This document shows, piece after piece, positions 15,922-25,746 of a stretch of 64,000 bases of DNA. This stretch comes from an uncultured Spirochaetaceae bacterium. GTDB taxonomy: Bacteria > Spirochaetota > Spirochaetia > Sphaerochaetales > Sphaerochaetaceae. The number at the start of each line of letters is the position of its first letter. Positions within the stretch are counted from its first letter, which is position 1. The notes under the pieces were generated by a model that had not been told where the DNA came from, searched no databases, and was given only the letters and a program-made list of their open reading frames with translations. A program made the translations under genes and the position numbers. Location of the stretch: contig CALXKS010000008.1 in NCBI GenBank assembly GCA_944389015.1, positions 1-64,000 of the forward strand. The letters run 5' to 3'.

Positions 15922-17282
15922 CTTACCTTCCCTACTGAGAGAATCAGCTCATCAGCTGAATAGAATCCATAATCTTCATGCGCTCTCCTTCCAGCCCTCT
16001 GATGAAGGATAACTCCATCAACAGCAGCCTGCATAGGCTCTTCCCCCTGAGCCAGAAGCGTTGCGATTATTCCAGACAGGACATCTCCGGAACCTGCGAC
16101 TCCAAGGGAAGGGTTTGCTCCATCATAGATATAGATATCATCCCCGGAGGTTATCCATACTGTCGATGATTTAAGAACGATCACAGCGGAAAGCTTCCTC
16201 GCAAGATTCCTAAGTGCAGCGGAAAGCTCTGTCACAGATGAGAGCCCGTCATCCATGCCGATTGATTCCATAAGCCTTCTATACTCCCCGATATGAGGAG
16301 TGAGCACAGCCCGATTGCCGAAATCATGTCCGGCTGCGAATTTCAGGCCATCTGCATCAAGCACCATATTCTTCCCTGAAGCTATAGCACTATCAAGCAG
16401 ATCGGGATCACCGCAGCCCCATCCTGGTCCGACGAGAAGCGCATCATAGCGTGAAAGATCCGAGCTAGGTTTCCTTATCATGAATGAGGGATTATCATCA
16501 CGTATCTTCTCGGAAGAAGTCATGACCGTCACAAGGCCACAGCCGGAGAAGAAAGCAGCGCGGCCTGCAAGCCTTGGAGCTCCTGTATATTCATCAGATC
16601 CTCCGATGATGGCTATATGCCCTCTGCTGTTCTTGAAATCAGCAGTCCCGATTCTGTGGATATGGCTATCATTATCTGAAAGAAGATAAGTTCCAGAAGG
16701 ACTGAACGCCAACTCCGCCGGAGGGAAACCCGGATTGAATATATGGATATCCCCAGCAATGCCACGCAATGACGGAAGATACAATTCAAGCTTCGGTGTC
16801 ATGAAAGATACAGTGATATCAGCACGTATTATCCCGCCGGAAGGAACATCCATTGCAATCCTGAGAGCACCGGCACCGATCTCCGAATCCAGCTTCCTTA
16901 TGATTCCATCGCTTCCCTCTCGATATGAAAATCCGAAAAGCGCATCAATAACAACATCAAATCCAGAAGGAGAATCCTCGATATCAACACATGAAGGAAG
17001 CCTCCTTCTCCTTTCCAGATTCTCCCTGTTTCCATTCGCATAGGGAAGAATAACCGAAACATCATAGCCATCTGCTGCCATAAGGCAAGCCAGCTCCAAT
17101 CCATCGCAGCCATTGTTGCCAGGGCCGATCATAACAGCAATGCGGCCTCTCAGTACTGACCGGATAATCCCATAAGCACCTTTTGCTGCACTATCAATCA
17201 GCGCAGAAGATGAAAGACCATACTGCTCTATCAGCAAACGGTCTTTATTTCCGGCATCAGATAGCGAATAAATGGCATCCAT
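15918..17282 (-). CDS. nnrD: bifunctional NAD(P)H-hydrate epimerase/dehydratase
   Basis: A 454-residue two-domain repair enzyme. The N-terminal YjeF_N (NnrE) epimerase domain has G-P-G-N-N-G-C-D-G near residue 50. The C-terminal carbohydrate-kinase-like NnrD domain has G-G-S-D-E-Y-T-G-A-P near residue 230, G-P-G-W-G-C near residue 290 and the nucleotide motif N-P-S-L-G-V-A-G-S-G-D-V-L-S-G near residue 400. It converts damaged NAD(P)H hydrates back to NAD(P)H. The start at 17282 begins at the conserved region, and a TAGAAT box lies seven nt upstream with no Shine-Dalgarno sequence. Confidence 0.9.
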   Translation of the reverse strand: MDAIYSLSDAGNKDRLLIEQYGLSSSALIDSAAKGAYGIIRSVLRGRIAVMIGPGNNGCDGLELACLMAADGYDVSVILPYANGNRENLERRRRLPSCVDIEDSPSGFDVVIDALFGFSYREGSDGIIRKLDSEIGAGALRIAMDVPSGGIIRADITVSFMTPKLELYLPSLRGIAGDIHIFNPGFPPAELAFSPSGTYLLSDNDSHIHRIGTADFKNSRGHIAIIGGSDEYTGAPRLAGRAAFFSGCGLVTVMTSSEKIRDDNPSFMIRKPSSDLSRYDALLVGPGWGCGDPDLLDSAIASGKNMVLDADGLKFAAGHDFGNRAVLTPHIGEYRRLMESIGMDDGLSSVTELSAALRNLARKLSAVIVLKSSTVWITSGDDIYIYDGANPSLGVAGSGDVLSGIIATLLAQGEEPMQAAVDGVILHQRAGRRAHEDYGFYSADELILSVGKVR

Positions 17283-17289
17283 ATCAGTT

Positions 17290-17295
17290 ATTCTA
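17290..17295 (-). promoter_or_regulatory. -10 box TAGAAT, leaderless start for 17282
   Basis: Minus-strand TAGAAT, seven nt before the ATG of nnrD. No ribosome-binding sequence lies between. Confidence 0.5.
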
Positions 17296-17349
17296 CTCAG
17301 TAGCCAACTACATGTCAGCAATTAATAAGAATCAGGAATATAAAGCCTG

Positions 17350-17375
17350 TTGACTCGTTCATGGCATGCTATAAT
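17350..17375 (+). promoter_or_regulatory. promoter of the toxin-antitoxin pair (extended -10)
   Basis: Perfect TGC-TATAAT (17367-17375). A TTGACT lies upstream at 17350-17355, but its 14-nt spacing is short, so the extended -10 is the stronger evidence. Unlike the leaderless genes, it leaves about 40 nt of leader with a normal GGAGG site. Confidence 0.6.
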
Positions 17376-17421
17376 ATTTATTGGCAGGTAGGGCTGAAAA
17401 GCTAGCACAACGGAGGACGTA

Positions 17422-18072
17422 ATGAAAGATGTAATGGATTATGCCAAGTTCTTTCTTAAGAATGAAGACAAAAACATCTCCAATACATTTGATGGAAACA
17501 TGAAACTCCAGAAGCTTTTGGTACTGGCAGATATGATTTCCATAGCAAAATATGGAACGCCCTTATTCAGTGAGAAGATACTCGCTTTCAAAAATGGATT
17601 CGTTGTCGAGCCTGTTAGATTAAGGTATAAAAACGACTATGAAGGATTTAAGAAAGATAGCGAGAATTTCAATCCCGATTTCACCGAACAAGAATACAAA
17701 ATACTCAATGCTACATCTGGAATATTTGAGAAGCTGACTGCAAAAGAGCTGTCTGAATTTTCCCACTTATTCAAGTCGTGGGAAAAGGCATACAAAAACG
17801 GATTTACTGGAAATTTTCATGATAAAGACAGATCTGTCGTCAATTTAACAGATGCAACAGATGATATAAAGAAAATATTGGAAACCGTTAATGCATGGGA
17901 ACATATCCAGAGCGTCCCCCATAAGACAGAAATAGTAAATGGATCTACATTCTATTTCTTTGATATCGTCCCTGATGATGAGATAATGCAGGAGCTGGAA
18001 GAGTTTACAGAAAACTGCGAACCGGATTCTTATACCGTTACCCGAGATGGGGATGAGCTGGTGATTTTCTGA
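17422..18072 (+). CDS. Panacea-domain (DUF4065/SocA-like) antitoxin
   Basis: A 216-residue protein whose residues 10-120 match the Panacea fold: M-K-L-Q-K-L-L-V-L-A-D near residue 28, then Y-G-T-P-L-F-S-E-K-I-L-A-F-K-N-G-F-V-V near residue 45, the family's 'lower-your-partner' core. Panacea proteins act as antitoxins against many unrelated toxin folds. The stop codon overlaps the start of the next gene (TGATG). The rest (130-216) is acidic and could be the toxin-neutralising tail. It has a clear GGAGG ribosome site. Role as antitoxin is inferred from family and context. Confidence 0.7.
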   Translation: MKDVMDYAKFFLKNEDKNISNTFDGNMKLQKLLVLADMISIAKYGTPLFSEKILAFKNGFVVEPVRLRYKNDYEGFKKDSENFNPDFTEQEYKILNATSGIFEKLTAKELSEFSHLFKSWEKAYKNGFTGNFHDKDRSVVNLTDATDDIKKILETVNAWEHIQSVPHKTEIVNGSTFYFFDIVPDDEIMQELEEFTENCEPDSYTVTRDGDELVIF

Positions 18073-18431
18073 TGCACAATATTCATCCTGGCCAGATTAT
18101 CCTTACAGGTATGATGCCATATCCGGATGGCACAATGCCTGCATACAGATTCCGGCCATATCTTGTTATAGGAATATCATCAACCCATATTGAGACTCTT
18201 ATAGTCTCATCGCTGGCGGGAAAAGAACATAAAGCCTCTTTTCCCAGTAATTATCGCATAAAGCAGTTCAATCCACCATTGTTGTTTGAATCATTTGTAA
18301 AACTTGATTCATATCAGAAAACTGAATTATCCAAACTCACAGATCTGCGGATTGCAAGCAATGGAATAACACTCAATCAAGCTGAATTCCAGATAATATT
18401 GAAACGGTTGAAGAATTACAAAACAGAATAA
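18072..18431 (+). CDS. probable toxin, MazF/PemK-like fold
   Basis: A 119-residue protein. The N-terminal G-Q-I-I-L, the R-P-Y-L-V-I-G near residue 30 and the following T-L-I-V-S-S-L resemble MazF/PemK endoribonucleases (R-P-x-x-V-I and a pit of small strands). Similarity is weak and judged by eye. It overlaps the Panacea antitoxin by one base, as toxin genes do in these pairs. The order antitoxin-toxin is the common one. If correct, it would cleave mRNA when unneutralised. Confidence 0.5.
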   Translation: MHNIHPGQIILTGMMPYPDGTMPAYRFRPYLVIGISSTHIETLIVSSLAGKEHKASFPSNYRIKQFNPPLLFESFVKLDSYQKTELSKLTDLRIASNGITLNQAEFQIILKRLKNYKTE

Positions 18432-18461
18432 TGTTAAATCCCAGAATATATGGAGGATAAA

Positions 18462-19484
18462 GTGAAAATTATTGTAACAGGAGGCGCAGGTTTCATAGGG
18501 TCTAATTTTATTTTCTATATGCTAAGAAATCATCCTGATTATGAAATTATCTGTATAGATTCACTTACATACGCAGGAAATCTTTCTACCCTATCATCTG
18601 TTATCAATGATCCGCATTTCCGTTTTTATAAAGCTGATATCCGTGATAGAGAGGCAATAGATAGGATATTTGCTGAAAATAATCCTAATATAATTGTGAA
18701 CTTCGCAGCTGAAAGCCATGTTGACAGGTCCATAAGCAATCCTGGAATTTTCCTTGAGACAAACATTATCGGTACATCTGTATTAATGGATGCTGCAAGG
18801 AAATATAAAGTGTCACGCTTTCATCAAGTTTCAACCGATGAAGTTTACGGGGACCTGCCTTTAGATAGACCGGATATGCTTTTTACCGAAAGCACTCCGC
18901 TCCACACTAGCTCTCCATACAGTGCATCGAAAGCTTCTGCGGATTTATTGGTACTTGCATACCATAGAACATACAACCTACCAGTAACTATTTCACGATG
19001 CTCAAATAATTATGGTCCGTACCAGTTTCCGGAGAAGCTTATTCCCCTGATGATAATCAATGCTCTTAATAACAAAAAGCTACCTGTATATGGACAAGGA
19101 CTCAATGTCCGGGATTGGCTTTATGTAGAAGATCATTGCAAAGCAATAGATTTGATTATCCATAATGGGAAAATCGGAGAAGTATACAATATCGGCGGAC
19201 ACAATGAAATGCATAATATCGACATTGTAAAGCTGATATTGAAAAAGCTGAAAAAGTCTGAGAGCCTGATTGAATTCGTGACTGATCGAAAAGGACATGA
19301 TCTACGGTATGCAATCAATCCGGAGAAAATACATAATGAATTAGGCTGGCTTCCTGAAACATCATTTGCAATAGGAATTAACAAAACAATAGATTGGTAT
19401 CTATCAAACTGTGGATGGTGGCAGGAAATTGTGTCAGGAGAATATCAGAATTATTATAAAAAAATGTACGGAGATAACAAATGA
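18462..19484 (+). CDS. rfbB: dTDP-glucose 4,6-dehydratase
   Basis: A 340-residue extended short-chain dehydrogenase, second enzyme of dTDP-L-rhamnose synthesis. It has the Rossmann motif T-G-G-A-G-F-I-G near residue 7, the catalytic region S-T-D-E-V-Y-G-D near residue 130, and Y-S-A-S-K-A-S-A-D near residue 160 (Tyr and Lys). A GTG start at 18462 is preferred: GGAGG lies 5 nt before it, and the alternative ATG (18450) contains that same site. The following gene overlaps by 4 bp. It opens the AT-richer polysaccharide locus. Confidence 0.92.
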   Translation: MKIIVTGGAGFIGSNFIFYMLRNHPDYEIICIDSLTYAGNLSTLSSVINDPHFRFYKADIRDREAIDRIFAENNPNIIVNFAAESHVDRSISNPGIFLETNIIGTSVLMDAARKYKVSRFHQVSTDEVYGDLPLDRPDMLFTESTPLHTSSPYSASKASADLLVLAYHRTYNLPVTISRCSNNYGPYQFPEKLIPLMIINALNNKKLPVYGQGLNVRDWLYVEDHCKAIDLIIHNGKIGEVYNIGGHNEMHNIDIVKLILKKLKKSESLIEFVTDRKGHDLRYAINPEKIHNELGWLPETSFAIGINKTIDWYLSNCGWWQEIVSGEYQNYYKKMYGDNK

Positions 19485-20350
19485 AGATCCTGATTACAGG
19501 TGCAGATGGTCAGCTCGGCTACGACTTACAGATTGCACTGAAAAACAGAGGGTATGAAATATTTCCAACAGATGCAGATACTATGGATATCACAGATGTT
19601 GATATGATCAAAGCAGTATTATCCTCAATCAGACCAGATGTAATAATACATGCAGCAGCCTGGACCGCAGTTGATGCAGCTGAGGATAATAAAGATATCT
19701 GCCTGAAAATCAATGCAGACGGAACAGAGAATATTGCTATTGCAGCCTCTTCCATAGGAGCAAAATTGATTTATATTTCAACCGATTATGTTTTCGATGG
19801 ATATGGAATAGCTCCTTGGAAACCCGAAGACCCGGTAACTGCCCCTTTGAATATTTATGGATTGTCAAAATACAAAGGTGAATTATCCATAAAGGAACAT
19901 GTCAATAAATTCTTTATTGTCCGTATATCTTGGGTATTTGGGTCTCATGGAAAGAATTTTATCAAAACTATGCTGCGTGTTGGCAAAGAGCGGAAAGAGA
20001 TAAAAGTAGTTGATGATCAGATAGGCTCTCCTACATATACAAAAGACCTTTCTGACCTTCTTGCAGATATGGTCGAGAGTGAAAAATATGGCATATACCA
20101 TGCAACCAATGAAGGTTATTGTTCTTGGTATGAGTTTGCAAAAAAGATCTTCGCTGCAGCAATCTCAAAAGGCCATCATGAATATGATGATGTCAACGTG
20201 ATTCCGGTTTCATCTGCGGAGTATCCGACAAAAGCAAAACGACCATTCAATAGCAGAATGGATAAATCAAAACTTGAGCAGAATGGATTCAAAAGACTTC
20301 CTTCATGGGAGAATGCTCTTGATAGATTTCTCGAGGAGATTGAATATTGA
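19481..20350 (+). CDS. rfbD: dTDP-4-dehydrorhamnose reductase
   Basis: A 289-residue NADPH-dependent reductase that makes dTDP-L-rhamnose. Motifs: T-G-A-D-G-Q-L-G-Y-D near residue 6, H-A-A-A-W-T-A-V-D-A-A-E near residue 64, S-T-D-Y-V-F-D-G near residue 105, Y-G-L-S-K near residue 128. Starts in an ATGA overlap with rfbB and ends overlapping rfbC by one base, so rfbBDC are translated as one unit. Confidence 0.92.
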   Translation: MKILITGADGQLGYDLQIALKNRGYEIFPTDADTMDITDVDMIKAVLSSIRPDVIIHAAAWTAVDAAEDNKDICLKINADGTENIAIAASSIGAKLIYISTDYVFDGYGIAPWKPEDPVTAPLNIYGLSKYKGELSIKEHVNKFFIVRISWVFGSHGKNFIKTMLRVGKERKEIKVVDDQIGSPTYTKDLSDLLADMVESEKYGIYHATNEGYCSWYEFAKKIFAAAISKGHHEYDDVNVIPVSSAEYPTKAKRPFNSRMDKSKLEQNGFKRLPSWENALDRFLEEIEY

Positions 20351-20949
20351 TGAGTCAGATCAAAGTTACAGAATGCCCTATCAAAGGACTATATATAATA
20401 GAACCTACAGTACATGGTGATGACAGAGGATATTTCATGGAAACCTATAATTTCCATGATATGCAGGAAAACGGCCTAAGCATGACTTTTGTTCAAGACA
20501 ATCAGTCAATGTCTTCAAAAGGTGTTCTGCGAGGTCTGCATTATCAAATCAATCATCCACAGGGAAAGCTTGTCCGGGTAATAAAGGGAACAGTATTTGA
20601 TGTAGCAGTAGATATAAGAAAGAATTCCCAGACTTTTGGAAAATGGTTCGGCATAGAATTATCCGAAGAGAATAAACTGCAGTTCTATATTTCCCCGGGT
20701 TTCGCTCATGGTTTCCTTGTTCTATCGGATAAAGCCGAATTCTGCTACAAATGTACAGATTTCTATCATCCAGGAGATGAAGGAGGAATAGCCTGGAATG
20801 ATCCTGAAATCGGTATCGCATGGCCGGAAATGAAAGGACTATACCAAGGGTCAGCCTCAGCAGCAGGATATTCCCTGGATGATGGGACATGCATTCTTCT
20901 AAGCGAAAAGGATCAGAACTGGAAAACCCTAAAGGAGACTATTTTCTAG
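20350..20949 (+). CDS. rfbC: dTDP-4-dehydrorhamnose 3,5-epimerase
   Basis: A 199-residue cupin-fold epimerase. The conserved [10 protein letters not shown] near residue 22, [16 protein letters not shown] near residue 48 (catalytic His), and the P-G-F-A-H-G-F near residue 118 are present. It converts dTDP-4-keto-6-deoxyglucose to the L-lyxo isomer. The ATG at 20350 shares one base with the rfbD stop. Its 3' end overlaps the convergent rfbA by 11 bp. Confidence 0.9.
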   Translation: MSQIKVTECPIKGLYIIEPTVHGDDRGYFMETYNFHDMQENGLSMTFVQDNQSMSSKGVLRGLHYQINHPQGKLVRVIKGTVFDVAVDIRKNSQTFGKWFGIELSEENKLQFYISPGFAHGFLVLSDKAEFCYKCTDFYHPGDEGGIAWNDPEIGIAWPEMKGLYQGSASAAGYSLDDGTCILLSEKDQNWKTLKETIF

Positions 20950-21835
20950 ATATATCAATATAGCGTCCATCAAGAACTGCTTTAAGATACTGGCCATACT
21001 GATTATTCTTCATAGTCTCGGCAATCGATGAAAGCTCATTGCGGGTAATCCATCCATTGATGTAGGCTATCTCCTCCAGGCACCCTATTTTTCTATGCTG
21101 ATGAGATTCGATTGTCCTCACAAACTCCGTTGCATCAGCTAGACTGTCATGAGTCCCGGTATCAAGCCAAGTAAAACCCTGCCCAAGAATTTCTACATTC
21201 AACAGCCCTGCCTCCAGATATAGTCTATTGAGGTCTGTTATTTCGAGCTCTCCCCTTTGGGATGGCCTCAAAGAAGATGCCAGTTTGCAGACCTTATTAT
21301 CATAGAAATACAAACCAGTAATACAGTAATTGCTCTTTGGTTTCTGCGGCTTCTCCTCTATCGAGATGACCTTTCCGCATTCGTCAAATTCGACAATTCC
21401 AAATCGTTCTGGATCATCTACATAATAACCAAAGATGGTCGCACGCCCATTCAACGCACTTTCAACAGCATTATGCAAACGCAAACTAAGACCATGGCCT
21501 GCAAATATATTATCACCCAAAACCATAGCTGCTGTGTCGTTGCCAATGAAATCCCTTCCTATTATGAAAGCTTCTGCAAGACCATTGGGGGCGTCCTGAA
21601 TCGCATAGGAAAGCGATAGCCCAAATTGATGTCCAGTACCTAACAGCCTTTCAAAACGAGGCAAATCCTCTGGAGTGGAAATTATAAGAATCTCTCTTAT
21701 CCCTGCACTCATAAGAACAGATAAAGGATAATAGATCATTGGTTTATCAAAAACAGGCAATAGCTGCTTACTAGTAACCAAAGTCAATGGATACAACCTG
21801 GTTCCTGCCCCACCCGCAAGTACAATACCTTTCAT
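20939..21835 (-). CDS. rfbA: glucose-1-phosphate thymidylyltransferase
   Basis: A 298-residue nucleotidyltransferase that makes dTDP-glucose, the first step of rhamnose synthesis. The N-terminus carries the signature [28 protein letters not shown] and [10 protein letters not shown] follow. It lies opposite to rfbBDC and downstream of three glycosyltransferase genes on its own strand. A TAGAAT sequence (21842-21847) lies six nt upstream of the ATG, but it includes the upstream gene's stop codon and could be chance. Confidence 0.93.
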   Translation of the reverse strand: MKGIVLAGGAGTRLYPLTLVTSKQLLPVFDKPMIYYPLSVLMSAGIREILIISTPEDLPRFERLLGTGHQFGLSLSYAIQDAPNGLAEAFIIGRDFIGNDTAAMVLGDNIFAGHGLSLRLHNAVESALNGRATIFGYYVDDPERFGIVEFDECGKVISIEEKPQKPKSNYCITGLYFYDNKVCKLASSLRPSQRGELEITDLNRLYLEAGLLNVEILGQGFTWLDTGTHDSLADATEFVRTIESHQHRKIGCLEEIAYINGWITRNELSSIAETMKNNQYGQYLKAVLDGRYIDISRK

Positions 21836-21844
21836 TTGTCAATT

Positions 21845-22789
21845 CTACCCTCGCTTGTCCCTGTTTCTCCTAAATATCCATTGGAAATCCCCTAGGATCA
21901 CCCATATATTCTCACAATATCGAAAATATGGAATCATACGAATCCAATGTCTTATATTATGATACTCGAAAAATTCAGCTCGTAATTGACAATATTTATG
22001 GAACAATTCCAATTTATTTATTATATCAGCATCACTACCGATTTGATTTTTATAAAAGGTAAGATTTCTTAAGGCAACCTCCACATCCTCTTGCCGATAT
22101 TGTATTTCTTTTGAATAAGGAACAGGACGATTGCTCGCATTTTTACTATGACGTCTCCATTTAATCATATTTCCCGGATAAAGAAATAATCCTCTTGATA
22201 AAAGAGCTATTCGATAAAAAAAGGCGTCGTGAGACTCAAATTCCAACATATACTCTGACGAGTACTGAAGAATATTACGATTAATACAATAGGTACAACC
22301 TGGTCTAATTACTCCAAAAATATTCCTGATGTTACTAAACCGCCACAATCCATTGACAATATCATGTCTAAAATTTAACAAACGAACATGAAAGGCACCT
22401 GATTCATAAAATGGTTCAAAATTTGAACAAAGAACAAGACAGTTTTTTTGGGCATCAATTGCCTTATACATTAATTCGATTTTATTCGGCATCCATATGT
22501 CATCTTGATCACAGAGGAAGATATATTCACCTTTGGTAGCTTTTATTGCCTCCCAAAAAGTCAATATATACCCCTTATTCTCTTTGTGTTCAATGATTGT
22601 CCAATTTTTTAATTTATTATTCTTTATATATTCATCAATTAAATCAAAAGATCCATCTGTTGAACAATCATCGATAATAATCACTTCTTCAGGTTGTAAA
22701 GATTGCGTACGAATCGAATCTAATTGTTGTAAGACATATTTGCTACCATTATATACAGCCATTGCAATACTTATATTTTTCACATTCAT
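21845..22789 (-). CDS. family 2 glycosyltransferase
   Basis: A 314-residue GT-A glycosyltransferase. The N-terminus has S-I-A-M-A-V-Y-N-G-S-K-Y, D-D-C-S-T-D-G-S near residue 42, and the metal-binding L-C-D-Q-D-D near residue 94 (a D-x-D variant). It would add a sugar to a growing surface glycan from a nucleotide-sugar donor at the cytoplasmic face. It is separated by 9 bp from rfbA. The acceptor and linkage cannot be deduced. Confidence 0.85.
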   Translation of the reverse strand: MNVKNISIAMAVYNGSKYVLQQLDSIRTQSLQPEEVIIIDDCSTDGSFDLIDEYIKNNKLKNWTIIEHKENKGYILTFWEAIKATKGEYIFLCDQDDIWMPNKIELMYKAIDAQKNCLVLCSNFEPFYESGAFHVRLLNFRHDIVNGLWRFSNIRNIFGVIRPGCTYCINRNILQYSSEYMLEFESHDAFFYRIALLSRGLFLYPGNMIKWRRHSKNASNRPVPYSKEIQYRQEDVEVALRNLTFYKNQIGSDADIINKLELFHKYCQLRAEFFEYHNIRHWIRMIPYFRYCENIWVILGDFQWIFRRNRDKRG

Positions 22790-22806
22790 AATTTATCCTA
22801 AATAAT

Positions 22807-23748
22807 TCAGTAATTCCAAAATTTTCCAATATTGTTCAAAGCCCACGCTCTGATTTCGTAATTGAAATATCCACGAATTATATCGATTTTGTGTTTTTTT
22901 GTTCTTTGCAGATAAGGAATTAAATTCCTAGGTATTTTTTTATTATATTTTCTGCACATCTTCTTATAATACTTTACAGAACGTACATACCACCGTTTTG
23001 CCCCCCAAACCAATATCCTATCATTTTCTTTCCCGCCAAAATCAATCAATTGCTGATATGAATCCATCTCATCTATTCGTTTTTCTGAATATGAATTCAT
23101 TATACTTCCCTCTCGTACTCGATAATACCATAATGGTGCATAACAGAATGTAATAACTTTTTTAGAGTAAAGAATATAAGGAATAACCATCGCATCTTCC
23201 CATAACCGACCCACGGGAAATCTTACACCATCAAAATCAGAAGCATTGAATAGCTTTCCCCAGGCATAGGAACCAATTGATAAGAAACCGACAATTCTTC
23301 TGACATAATCCACCCCTGTCATGGAAACAATCTTAGAATTCTCTTTATATCTTTTGCATAATGGCTCTTTATTTTCATTTACTCGTATAAATGAAACCAC
23401 AGATATATCAGCAGAAAAACACTCTTTCATCGATACTAGACGATAAAGACAATCAGAAGCGATATAATCATCAGAATCCAGAAAAATCACATAGTCACCT
23501 TCCATATGGTCTAAACCAAAGTTCCTAGCGGAAGAAAGACCTCCATTTGGTTTCGAAAACATTCTTATTCTGGAATCAGTATCAGAGTATTGCTGACAAA
23601 TCCTTTCCGTATCATCTGTTGAACCATCATTGATAATAAGCAATTCAAAGTTCCTATAAGTCTGAGCCAAAACACTCTGAATAGCATCTTCAATGTATTT
23701 CTCTACATTGTAGGCAGGCATTATGATTGATACTTTTTTATCTTCCAT
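22807..23748 (-). CDS. family 2 glycosyltransferase
   Basis: A 313-residue GT-A enzyme starting V-S-I-I-M-P-A-Y-N-V-E-K-Y, with I-N-D-G-S-T-D-D-T near residue 40 and F-L-D-S-D-D-Y near residue 90 (D-x-D). Start at 23748 lies one base after the upstream stop, with AAGGTAAG as ribosome site; an in-frame ATG nine codons earlier overlaps that stop. The C-terminal part is Lys/Tyr-rich. Part of the minus-strand glycan unit 24721-20939. Confidence 0.85.
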   Translation of the reverse strand: MEDKKVSIIMPAYNVEKYIEDAIQSVLAQTYRNFELLIINDGSTDDTERICQQYSDTDSRIRMFSKPNGGLSSARNFGLDHMEGDYVIFLDSDDYIASDCLYRLVSMKECFSADISVVSFIRVNENKEPLCKRYKENSKIVSMTGVDYVRRIVGFLSIGSYAWGKLFNASDFDGVRFPVGRLWEDAMVIPYILYSKKVITFCYAPLWYYRVREGSIMNSYSEKRIDEMDSYQQLIDFGGKENDRILVWGAKRWYVRSVKYYKKMCRKYNKKIPRNLIPYLQRTKKHKIDIIRGYFNYEIRAWALNNIGKFWNY

Positions 23749-23749
23749 A

Positions 23750-24721
23750 TTACTTACCTTCTGCATGAAAGCCATTCAATTCAAGTAAATGCATATAATT
23801 TGTTTTCTTTGAAATATGTTCCGTATTATGTTTCTGATTCCACACTAATTTGGAGAAAAGATTCTCTGAAAGGACCTGCTCAAGCATTGCAGGACTATAC
23901 TCTGCATCAAGGATCTCTACTAATTGATACAGCCCTTCACTTGTATAATCCAGGGAATCGATTGTCTCATGCACATCAGAGAACGTCCAATATGCAAGCA
24001 TAATGGAATAATCAAGAAGATAATAATCAACGATCACATCATGAGTCTTCCAATATGCTGAGAGCAATGACTTCTCAAACTGGATGATTTTTGAACCGGG
24101 ATTTCCTCCAAGGACGAAGCAGTGGATTCTGTCATTCTGTACAAATGGAGTACGCCTAAATTTCGTATGCAATGAATAGAACGATTTGTGGAATATTGTT
24201 TGCGGTATTGGCTGTGAAACATATATAGTAGAATCAAGCCATAAACCGCCATGCTTTGATATCAGGAATATGCGCATGATATCCGATAGCTGTGCAAATG
24301 ATATATATCCTTTTATATGTTTCTCAATTATATAATCAGGAATATCAGCCCATTTTTTATAATTATCCTTATTGATCACTATGACTTCAGCACCGTTTGC
24401 ATTTTTCCGCATGCTCGAAATGCAGAGCTTGACGAGTTCAGGGGCTTTCTCCTCTCCTTGCCACCACATCACCCATATAAATTTTCTATTTAGAGGGACG
24501 GGCTCATCCTTAACAGATTCAAATTGAGAAAGGACTTCCGGACAATTTGACTTAAGATAGTCCAAAACAAACCTGTGCTTCTTCTCAACAATGCGGTATA
24601 TAAAATCATTCTGAAAATGAGGATTGAAATAAAGAAGTGAAATAAGTGTTTCAAAACTCAGTTTCCATGAAATCTTATGCCCTACTCTGAACCAGTTTTT
24701 TATAAGCCACTTCGTATTCAT
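23750..24721 (-). CDS. capsular polysaccharide synthesis-type glycosyltransferase
   Basis: A 323-residue enzyme of the Caps_synth/GT32-like family. The conserved start of the fold W-V-M-W-W-Q-G-E near residue 80 and the catalytic patch H-G-G-L-W-L-D-S-T near residue 155 (D-x-D-like) are present. It is homologous to the divergent gene at 24799, so the locus holds a duplicated pair in opposite directions. The start has AGGATTG upstream. Nucleotide-sugar donor unknown. Confidence 0.8.
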   Translation of the reverse strand: MNTKWLIKNWFRVGHKISWKLSFETLISLLYFNPHFQNDFIYRIVEKKHRFVLDYLKSNCPEVLSQFESVKDEPVPLNRKFIWVMWWQGEEKAPELVKLCISSMRKNANGAEVIVINKDNYKKWADIPDYIIEKHIKGYISFAQLSDIMRIFLISKHGGLWLDSTIYVSQPIPQTIFHKSFYSLHTKFRRTPFVQNDRIHCFVLGGNPGSKIIQFEKSLLSAYWKTHDVIVDYYLLDYSIMLAYWTFSDVHETIDSLDYTSEGLYQLVEILDAEYSPAMLEQVLSENLFSKLVWNQKHNTEHISKKTNYMHLLELNGFHAEGK

Positions 24722-24798
24722 CTATCAATCCTAAAATACATCTATTATTTTGCAATCTTAACAACTACAATATGCATTATAACAAGCAGGAGCTGAAT

Positions 24799-25746
24799 AT
24801 GGCATTGCCTATACCAAATAAAATTCCAAATCGGGTTTTCTATGCTATTGCAAAGAATTTTGTAATGCAGAAAATAGGAAGCAGCAATGCAAAATATGAC
24901 TCTGCAATCCAACTTCAGGAAATACTCCTCAGCTTTCTAAAAGAAGATTGCTGGAAAGAAATTGAAGAATATAAAACATGTAAAGCAGAACAGCCCGGGA
25001 CAATTCCCAGAATCATCTGGATTATGTGGTGGCAGGGAATTGATACAGCAAATCCATTGATAAGTAAATGCATTGAAAGATTCAGAGCTATCCCTGGATT
25101 CCAGATAAATATCCTCGATAAATCAAATGTAAGCAATTTTGTTGATATCAGCGATGTACTTCCTTTATTTGAAAAGGGCAAACTGCTGATTCAGCATTTA
25201 GCAGACATAATACGAATACGATTGCTCCGTAAATATGGGGGAATCTGGTGCGATGCATCGATAATCGTTCTTGATCTGAATTATTTTGGGAGGTTGATTA
25301 GTTCATATTATTTTCTGACTAATCATTTCCTGAATTTCAATGATTCATTAAGCGTTTCTCATGGAAAATGCTCTACTTACTTCTGGGCAACATTTCCGGA
25401 TAACCCTTTTTTTGCTTTCGTAGATGATGCATTCACTGGTTTTCTGAATCGGCATGAAGGAGTGATTGATTATACACATTTTGATTATACAATCATGCTG
25501 GGGTATTACAATATTCCGTATATTCAAACTCTACTGGATGCTGTTCCTCCTAACAACCTGAGCATCTGGTGGTTAGATGAACATTACATCGAAGAATTCG
25601 ATAAGAATATCTGGAATAATGTAATTGCGGATACTTATCTTATGAAACTATCATCGAAAGGAGCTGCTGGAAGATGCAGATCTATTGAAAAAAACACCTT
25701 TCTTGACTATGTTTGGAATACCTATTTGGAAGAGAGTTCTATATGA
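24799..25746 (+). CDS. capsular polysaccharide synthesis-type glycosyltransferase
   Basis: A 315-residue Caps_synth-family enzyme related to the one on the other strand. Shared motifs: P-R-I-I-W-I-M-W-W-Q-G near residue 75, H-L-A-D-I-I-R-I-R-L-L near residue 135, and Y-G-G-I-W-C-D-A-S near residue 152. The ATG at 24799 is chosen because CAGGAG lies 7 nt upstream; the ATG at 24772 directly abuts a TACAAT -10-like box and has no such site. The gene overlaps the next glycosyltransferase by 4 bp. Confidence 0.8.
   Translation: MALPIPNKIPNRVFYAIAKNFVMQKIGSSNAKYDSAIQLQEILLSFLKEDCWKEIEEYKTCKAEQPGTIPRIIWIMWWQGIDTANPLISKCIERFRAIPGFQINILDKSNVSNFVDISDVLPLFEKGKLLIQHLADIIRIRLLRKYGGIWCDASIIVLDLNYFGRLISSYYFLTNHFLNFNDSLSVSHGKCSTYFWATFPDNPFFAFVDDAFTGFLNRHEGVIDYTHFDYTIMLGYYNIPYIQTLLDAVPPNNLSIWWLDEHYIEEFDKNIWNNVIADTYLMKLSSKGAAGRCRSIEKNTFLDYVWNTYLEESSI

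Noticed and set aside
21842-21847. Leaderless promoter for rfbA (TAGAAT six nt from the ATG)
   Set aside because: The hexamer contains the stop codon of the upstream gene and rfbA is likely operon-internal; kept out of the main list as possible chance.
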